DNA of 64,000 bases, from NCBI GenBank assembly GCA_944407095.1, contig OX097180.1, positions 682,001-746,000 on the forward strand, written 5' to 3'. Source of the stretch: Candidatus Enterousia intestinigallinarum. Lineage in GTDB: Bacteria; Pseudomonadota; Alphaproteobacteria; Rs-D84. Position numbers and translations under genes: made by a program. The notes below the pieces were generated by a model. It did no database searches. It was not told the origin of the DNA and saw nothing but the letters and a program-made list of their open reading frames with translations. This document shows, in pieces, positions 59,232 to 64,000 of the stretch; position 1 is the stretch's first letter, and the number at the start of each line of letters is the position of its first letter.

Positions 59232-59266
59232 TGGTTTTTATTTAATAAAAACACCGCCGTGATTAG
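59232..59266 (-). terminator. terminator-like hairpin in the leader of the XRE gene
   Basis: On the minus strand ACCGCCCC / GGCGGT-type stem followed by GTTTTTATTAAATAAA, between rpmH and the XRE gene and directly before the ribosome-binding site of the latter. It may be an attenuator or a second terminator for rpmH. Confidence 0.4.
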
Positions 59267-59333
59267 GGGCGGTTGGAGGTTACAAACTATCAAAAGCAAT
59301 AGTGTCGCGTAAATACCGCGGATGCGTGGTAAC

Positions 59334-59362
59334 AAAAAAAATCGCCAATCGGCGATTTTTTT
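59334..59362 (-). terminator. terminator of rpmH
   Basis: Stem AAAAATCGCC / GGCGATTTTT with loop AATC, following the rpmH stop on the minus strand. Symmetric, so it could act in both directions. Confidence 0.75.
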
Positions 59363-59513
59363 AATTTGCTGCAGTTACAGCCAATCTTTTACGACCCGCT
59401 GCGCGGCGACGGTTCAAAACATCGCGGCCGCCCTTGGTCGCCATCCGTTCACGGAACCCGTGCGTGCGCACGCGGCGTGTCTTGGATGGTTGATATGTAC
59501 GTTTTGTTGCCAT
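59361..59513 (-). CDS. rpmH: 50S ribosomal protein L34
   Basis: 50 residues, read directly from the reverse strand: [20 protein letters not shown] start, [20 protein letters not shown] core and a short tail. Diagnostic for L34 (the alphaproteobacterial [10 protein letters not shown] form). AAAGGA precedes the ATG. rnpA and yidC, which usually follow, are absent; the next gene downstream is the XRE regulator. Confidence 0.96.
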   Translation of the reverse strand: MATKRTYQPSKTRRVRTHGFRERMATKGGRDVLNRRRAAGRKRLAVTAAN

Positions 59514-59569
59514 AATAAAATCCTTTTGTGCCCCTATTTAATCACAGGTTTTGTAAAAACGCAACCTTT

Positions 59570-59665
59570 TTATTTAGATTTTATCAATCCTGTCTTTTTT
59601 AACCCTTCCAGAAACAAATAGTAGACAAACAGTGCCGCAAACAGTCGCCAAAATGGTAAAAACAT
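59570..59665 (-). CDS. 31-residue small membrane protein
   Basis: A short ORF reading MFLPFWRLFAALFVYYLFLE, then a basic tail ending KSK, behind GGGGGAT. One hydrophobic helix followed by Lys residues is the pattern of bacterial small membrane proteins. It begins 18 bp behind the stop of the 64-residue ORF upstream, so they could be co-transcribed. Confidence 0.45.
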   Translation of the reverse strand: MFLPFWRLFAALFVYYLFLEGLKKTGLIKSK

Positions 59666-59683
59666 CAGTGTATCCCCCGTTAT

Positions 59684-59878
59684 TTATCTGCCGCGGCGTC
59701 GCCGATGCAGCGATTGTTTTATTTTGTCGTGTGTGTTCACCGCGTCTATGAACCGTGACATATTCCAACGCATCAATAATAGTTGAGCCCGCATAAATAT
59801 GTCGTGTTTGTCACATCTCATCAACATCATATCCAGTTCGCGATGGGTTTCTGTCAATGTTTCTTTTAGTAATGTCAT
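59684..59878 (-). CDS. 64-residue basic helical protein
   Basis: Small protein with a helical N-terminal half ([20 protein letters not shown]) and a very basic C-terminus (SLHRRRRGR). Supported by an upstream promoter-like pair on the minus strand, TTGACA with TAATCT at 16-bp spacing. No recognised family. The Arg-rich end suggests nucleic-acid binding, which is only a guess. Confidence 0.5.
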   Translation of the reverse strand: MTLLKETLTETHRELDMMLMRCDKHDIFMRAQLLLMRWNMSRFIDAVNTHDKIKQSLHRRRRGR

Positions 59879-59998
59879 AGTGGTGTTCAGATTATCACAA
59901 ATTTAGCGTTTGTCAATGTAATTTTTGGGGTTTATTTCTTGACCCAAACTCGGAAAATTTGCTATTCTTTATTTGTTAAAAACAAGGGATTTTCCAGT

Positions 59999-62746
59999 AT
60001 GTCAGAAACAAACGAAATCAATGAAATAAATGAAATGAAAATACCGCAATCGTCGCTGGAACACGAAATGCGGACCAGTTTTTTGGACTATGCGATGTCG
60101 GTTATTGTTGACCGTGCGTTGCCGGATGTTCGTGACGGTTGCAAACCGGTGCATCGGCGTATTTTATACGTTATGAACGATGTTGCCCCTGCAACTAAGC
60201 CGACCGTTAAATCTGCACGTATTGTCGGTGATGTTATGGGTAAGTATCACCCACACGGCGACAGTTCGATATACGCGGCAATGGTTCGTATGGGCCAGGA
60301 TTTTTCTATGGGTGAAATGCTGGTTCAGGGCCAGGGTAACTTTGGTTCACGCGACGGGGACAAGGCCGCCGCAATGCGTTACACCGAAGCGCGCCTGTCG
60401 AAACTGGGGGCGTCTATGATGGACGATATGGACAAGGATACCGTTGACTGGCAACCGAACTTTGACGGCACGTTACAGGAACCTGTTGTTTTGCCGACCA
60501 AGTTCCCGAATTTTTTGGTCAATGGTGGGTCTGGTATTGCGGTTGGTATGGCGACTAATGTTCCGACATACAATCTGGGTGAAATTTGCAACGGTATTTT
60601 GGCGATTTTGGATAATCCGCAACTGACCGATGATGAACTGTTTACTATTATTCCCGGACCGGATTTTCCGACTGGTGCGGTTATTATGGGGCGCGCTGGC
60701 GCGTACAAGGCGCACACCACTGGTCGTGGTTCGATAATTGTTCGTGCAAAAACGCATATGGAAACATTTCACGATCATCCGGCGATTGTTGTTGATGAAA
60801 TTCCGTATCAGGTGAATAAATCGCAACTGATTATGAAAATCGCGGAACTAAGCAAGGATAAACGTATCGAGGGTATTTCCGAAATCCGCGATGAATCATC
60901 CAAGGAAGGTTTGCGTATCGTTATTGAATTAAAACGTGATGCCATACCCGATGTTGTATTAAATCATCTGTTCCAGTACACGGAAATGCAGACCAGTTTC
61001 CCGGTAAATATGATGGCACTGAATCGCGGCCGTCCGATGCTGTTTAATATCCGTGGCGTGCTGGATACGTTCATTGATTTCAGATGCGAAGTTATACGTC
61101 GCCGTACAATATTTGATTTGAATCGTGCGCGTAATCGTGCGCATACATTGCTGGGGTTGTCGGTGGCGGTTGGCAATCTGGACGAGGTTATTGAACTGAT
61201 TAAATCCAGTGCCAATCCGGATGCTGCCCGTGAAGCATTGGTTTCACGTGGTTGGCGTGCGTCCGATATTGAAAACTATATACAACTGATTGACGATCCA
61301 AATACGGAATACAAGGACGGTATGTTCTATATGTCTGACGACCAGGCACGTGCGATTTTGGAATTGCAACTGCACCGCCTGACGGGATTGGAACGTGACA
61401 AACTGCACGCGGACTTGGTTGAACTGGGGGCTCAGATAAAGGATTTATTGGATATTCTGGGCAGTCACGAACGTATTGTTCAAATTATTCGCGACGAAAC
61501 TGCGATGGTTCGTGATAATTGGGCCAGCGACCGTCGCACTGAAATTTCCGATGCTGAAATAGATATCGATGTTGAAGATTTAATTGCACGTGAAGATATG
61601 GTTATCACCGTATCCAATACTGGATATATCAAGCGTGTATCGCTGGACACATATCGTGCACAAAAGCGCGGTGGCAAGGGCCGCAATGCTATGACGACCA
61701 AGGACGATGACTATGTTGTTCAGGTATTCGTCGCAAATACGCACACACCGCTGTTGTTCTTTAGTTCCAAGGGTCTGTGCTATAAGTTAAAAACATATAA
61801 ATTGCCCGAAGCCGCTGCCGCTGCCAAGGGACGTCCGTTGGTCAACCTGTTGCCATTGGAAAACGGTGAAACAATAACCGCAATTCTGCCGGTACCAGAA
61901 GAGGACGTCGAACGCGTTCGTGCATCTGGCATAGAACACTATCTGATGTTCGCAACAGCGTCTGGTACGGTGCGTCGCAATCGTATGTCGGACTTTGATT
62001 CAATTCGCGCCAATGGCAAGATTGCAATGAAACTGGACGACGGTGACAGTTTGATTTCTGTTCTGCCCTGTAACGAAAACCAGGATGTATTCTTGGCGAC
62101 ATACCGTGGTCGTTGCATACGATTCCCGGTGTCTGAAATTCGTGTGTTTGCGGGACGTAACTCGACCGGTGTTCGCGGTATGACATTGGCGGGCGATGAC
62201 AGAATTATCGGTATGGCGATGCTGAATCACGGTGAATCAGATGCCGCCGTTCGTGCCGCGTATATTAAACAATCCCGCGCCGCACGTCGCGCCGCCACTG
62301 GTATCGAAGAAGAATCAGATGATGAAGAAGAATCAACAAATCTGACGCTGACCGATGAACAAATGGCGAAGTTGGCTGAAACAGAACAGTTTATTTTGAC
62401 TGTGTCTGAAAACGGATTTGGTAAACGCACCAGTTCTTATGAATATCGCACAACGCATCGTGGTGGCGGTGGGTTCACAAATATCAAACTGGGGGGCAAG
62501 AACACGGCTGTTGCAGGTTCGTTCCCGGTTGCCGATGACAACGATATCATTATGGTGACGGACGGTGGCAAGATAATTCGCACGCCCGTGCGTGACGTCC
62601 GTATTGCTGGACGTGCAACCGCCGGTGTGACATTGTTCCGCACCGCCGAAAATGAAAAGGTTGTATCTGCAATATCCATTTTAAGTGATGAAGGCGAAGA
62701 AGCCGAAGTTGAACACGATGTTGCGGAACAGCAAACAGCGGAATAA
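59999..62746 (+). CDS. gyrA: DNA gyrase subunit A
   Basis: 915 residues from the ATG at 59999; the frame extends 20 codons upstream across the promoter. Catalytic-Tyr region [36 protein letters not shown]; Ala stands at the place of E. coli Asp87. The C-terminal pinwheel contains QKRGGKG, the GyrA box, which separates it from ParC. An acidic insertion ([11 protein letters not shown]) lies near 780. It introduces negative supercoils with GyrB, not present here. Confidence 0.95.
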   Translation: MSETNEINEINEMKIPQSSLEHEMRTSFLDYAMSVIVDRALPDVRDGCKPVHRRILYVMNDVAPATKPTVKSARIVGDVMGKYHPHGDSSIYAAMVRMGQDFSMGEMLVQGQGNFGSRDGDKAAAMRYTEARLSKLGASMMDDMDKDTVDWQPNFDGTLQEPVVLPTKFPNFLVNGGSGIAVGMATNVPTYNLGEICNGILAILDNPQLTDDELFTIIPGPDFPTGAVIMGRAGAYKAHTTGRGSIIVRAKTHMETFHDHPAIVVDEIPYQVNKSQLIMKIAELSKDKRIEGISEIRDESSKEGLRIVIELKRDAIPDVVLNHLFQYTEMQTSFPVNMMALNRGRPMLFNIRGVLDTFIDFRCEVIRRRTIFDLNRARNRAHTLLGLSVAVGNLDEVIELIKSSANPDAAREALVSRGWRASDIENYIQLIDDPNTEYKDGMFYMSDDQARAILELQLHRLTGLERDKLHADLVELGAQIKDLLDILGSHERIVQIIRDETAMVRDNWASDRRTEISDAEIDIDVEDLIAREDMVITVSNTGYIKRVSLDTYRAQKRGGKGRNAMTTKDDDYVVQVFVANTHTPLLFFSSKGLCYKLKTYKLPEAAAAAKGRPLVNLLPLENGETITAILPVPEEDVERVRASGIEHYLMFATASGTVRRNRMSDFDSIRANGKIAMKLDDGDSLISVLPCNENQDVFLATYRGRCIRFPVSEIRVFAGRNSTGVRGMTLAGDDRIIGMAMLNHGESDAAVRAAYIKQSRAARRAATGIEEESDDEEESTNLTLTDEQMAKLAETEQFILTVSENGFGKRTSSYEYRTTHRGGGGFTNIKLGGKNTAVAGSFPVADDNDIIMVTDGGKIIRTPVRDVRIAGRATAGVTLFRTAENEKVVSAISILSDEGEEAEVEHDVAEQQTAE

Positions 62747-62763
62747 ATAAAGGGGGGCGCGGT

Positions 62764-63192
62764 ATGGATAACGAATATTTTGCATCGATAAACGAGGTGT
62801 CAAAACGCCTGTCCGTACCGGCGCATACCTTGCGCTATTGGGAAAAGCAGTTTCCTGTTGCAATTCGTCCAACAACCGGTGCGGGTGGGCGCCGCTATTA
62901 CCGTGCGGAAACGGTTGATAGATTAGTTGTAATTCGCGATTTGCTGTATAAACACGGGATGACCATCGCGGGGGTGAAAAAGTTACTGCGTGACGGTAAT
63001 TTTCCCGCGTCCGCTGATGAATTTATTCAGTCCGCGGCGGTGGCCGTGCCACATACAACAAATGCTGCCGCGAACCCAGCGACCCCAGTGGTCTCGGCCA
63101 CACCGATGGCCGCGCCACGTGTTGATGCGTCACAAATTGATTTGGCGATTGCGACGTTGGAACGTGCCCGGGATTTATTAAAAAACGTATAA
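62764..63192 (+). CDS. MerR-family transcriptional regulator
   Basis: 142 residues. N-terminal MerR HTH: SINEVSKRLSVPAHTLRYWEKQFP, then the wing GGRRYYRAETVDRL and a dimerisation helix. The C-terminal part is an Ala/Pro/Thr linker and a short helix (IDLAIATLERARDLLK), without metal- or drug-binding cysteines. It follows gyrA by 17 bp with an AAAGGGGGG ribosome-binding site, probably in one transcript. Confidence 0.88.
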   Translation: MDNEYFASINEVSKRLSVPAHTLRYWEKQFPVAIRPTTGAGGRRYYRAETVDRLVVIRDLLYKHGMTIAGVKKLLRDGNFPASADEFIQSAAVAVPHTTNAAANPATPVVSATPMAAPRVDASQIDLAIATLERARDLLKNV

Positions 63193-63196
63193 AAAA

Positions 63197-63225
63197 CGCG
63201 CCTTATGGCGCGATTTTTATTTTTG
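63197..63225 (+). terminator. rho-independent terminator
   Basis: Stem CGCGCC / GGCGCG with loop TTAT, followed by ATTTTTATTTTT. Confidence 0.75.
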
Positions 63226-63795
63226 TAATTGTTGCAATTTTTGCAGTTGGCGCTGATGCCGATGCACAGACGCCGAATGCCAGTCAATACGCATTTGACG
63301 CCAGTTCTCTGATAGGCGGCGTTCCATCGGAATTTGTAACAAAGAATCACGAACTGTGCTGTCGCGTTGCATATTGTTCAGCTTTTCACGGCTGTATGAC
63401 ATACCGTTGGCTGCGGCATTTAATTCCGCGTTCTTGTCAATATATGCGCCACGCAGATAGTCGGCCAGTGAATCAGCCCGTGATTCCAGTTTTGCATACT
63501 GGTTGTAATCATATGTTGCCGCAGAATCCAATTTGCGCATCAAGGCCAGATATTCTTTGTCTTGTTTTAACGTATCATAACTTTGGTTTATTATTTTATC
63601 ACGAGTATAAAAATAGTTTTCTTCGGCGAAATAGACATTTTCGCGCTGATGCTGAAGTTCGACGTGATTGTTAGCCGGGACATTATAGTTTATAATCGTG
63701 CCCAAAAAACAAAAGGCCGGAATAGCAGCAATGCAGGTAAAAGCGATTGCTGTTGAGTATATATGTTCAAATTTTTTGTGTTTGTTTTGTGACAT
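63217..63795 (-). CDS. single-pass membrane protein with coiled coil
   Basis: 192 residues. One N-terminal membrane helix (about 14-36), then a long charged helical region (SYDTLKQDKEYLALMRKL; REKLNNMQRDSTVRDSLLQ) and a Gln/Leu tail (QRQLQKLQQLQK). It resembles small envelope scaffold proteins, but no family was recognised. It has an excellent promoter and an AAAGGA ribosome-binding site. Confidence 0.7.
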   Translation of the reverse strand: MSQNKHKKFEHIYSTAIAFTCIAAIPAFCFLGTIINYNVPANNHVELQHQRENVYFAEENYFYTRDKIINQSYDTLKQDKEYLALMRKLDSAATYDYNQYAKLESRADSLADYLRGAYIDKNAELNAAANGMSYSREKLNNMQRDSTVRDSLLQIPMERRLSENWRQMRIDWHSASVHRHQRQLQKLQQLQK

Positions 63796-63817
63796 AAAAA
63801 TCCTTTTTGTGATTTAT

Positions 63818-63846
63818 TGTATAGTACAAAAACAATATTTTGTCAA
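63818..63846 (-). promoter_or_regulatory. predicted sigma70 promoter
   Basis: Minus strand TTGACA (63841-63846), 17-bp spacer, TATACA (63818-63823), before the ATG at 63795. Confidence 0.65.
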
Positions 63847-63875
63847 GATATAGTAATAATGGCAAATAAATATTT

Positions 63876-63950
63876 TGGCAGTCCCAACGGGAATCGAACC
63901 CGTGTTACCGGAATGAGAATCCGATGTCCTAACCGCTAGACGATGGGACC
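63876..63950 (-). tRNA. tRNA-Glu (CTC)
   Basis: Complete cloverleaf on the minus strand: acceptor GGTCCCA/TGGGACT, anticodon stem TCGGA/TCCGG with loop TTCTCAT (anticodon CTC), T arm CGGG TTCGATT CCCG, discriminator G and encoded CCA. Confidence 0.93.
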
Positions 63951-64000
63951 AACGCCGCATATGTTATCATTTATTTTTTTGTTTGCAAATTGTAAATAAA

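Noticed and set aside
59999..62746. Possibility that the topoisomerase gene is parC
   Set aside because: The QKRGGKG box in the C-terminal domain and the overall length are GyrA-type.

Overview
The window is a chromosomal segment of an uncultured, probably host-associated alphaproteobacterium. The 16S rRNA is alphaproteobacterial in its body, there is a DUF4167-like protein, and secreted, pilus and type IV secretion-like families are abundant next to a lean housekeeping set. The order cannot be fixed from the sequence; gut alphaproteobacteria of the RF32 type would fit. The standard genetic code is used. I see no prophage, insertion sequence, CRISPR array, integrase or plasmid replication gene.

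Layout. 1-1172: 5' part of dnaX and a DUF4167-like gene (both minus). 1312-7181: three tandem prepilin-like tip-adhesin genes, a zinc-ribbon membrane protein, a small secreted protein and rluD. 7309-17094: very large cysteine-rich secreted proteins and a leucine-rich-repeat protein with a kinase-like C-terminal domain. 17095-22856: an rrn operon (16S, tRNA-Ile, 23S, 5S). 22910-26606: small accessory genes, a RBBP9-like hydrolase, a 3-methyladenine DNA glycosylase and a TsaC/Sua5-type gene. 26727-36666: ppdK, a PagL-like outer-membrane protein, two more long secreted cysteine-rich proteins around rplU-rpmA, and dnaQ. 36738-38864: a PcrA/UvrD helicase. 38888-45463: five VirB6/TrbL-like polytopic membrane proteins, four in one minus-strand operon and one divergent. 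45532-55301: rpmE, a degenerate inositol-monophosphatase-fold gene, PBP1A, a lysozyme-inhibitor-like lipoprotein, mraY, ftsW, murG, an OmpA-like protein and comF. 55307-63950: a small regulated gene, valS, an acyl-ACP thioesterase, an XRE regulator, rpmH, small ORFs, gyrA, a MerR-type regulator, a coiled-coil membrane protein and tRNA-Glu.

How they fit together. Peptidoglycan synthesis (PBP1A, MraY, FtsW, MurG), a lysozyme-inhibitor-like lipoprotein, a lipid-A-deacylase-like barrel and an OmpA-like protein describe an envelope facing a host. The VirB6-like array, the pilin-like trio and the secreted cysteine-module proteins look like one or more surface appendage or secretion systems whose ATPases and core channel lie outside this window. 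The LRR-kinase-like protein is a reasonable effector candidate for such a system.

The less ordinary signals are: compensated G-C to A-U exchanges at normally invariant 16S and 23S positions; an apparently common leaderless promoter layout (-10 box 7-9 nt from the ATG); 7-bp tandem repeats in intergenic gaps; and the VirB6-like, cysteine-module and LRR-kinase-like protein families.
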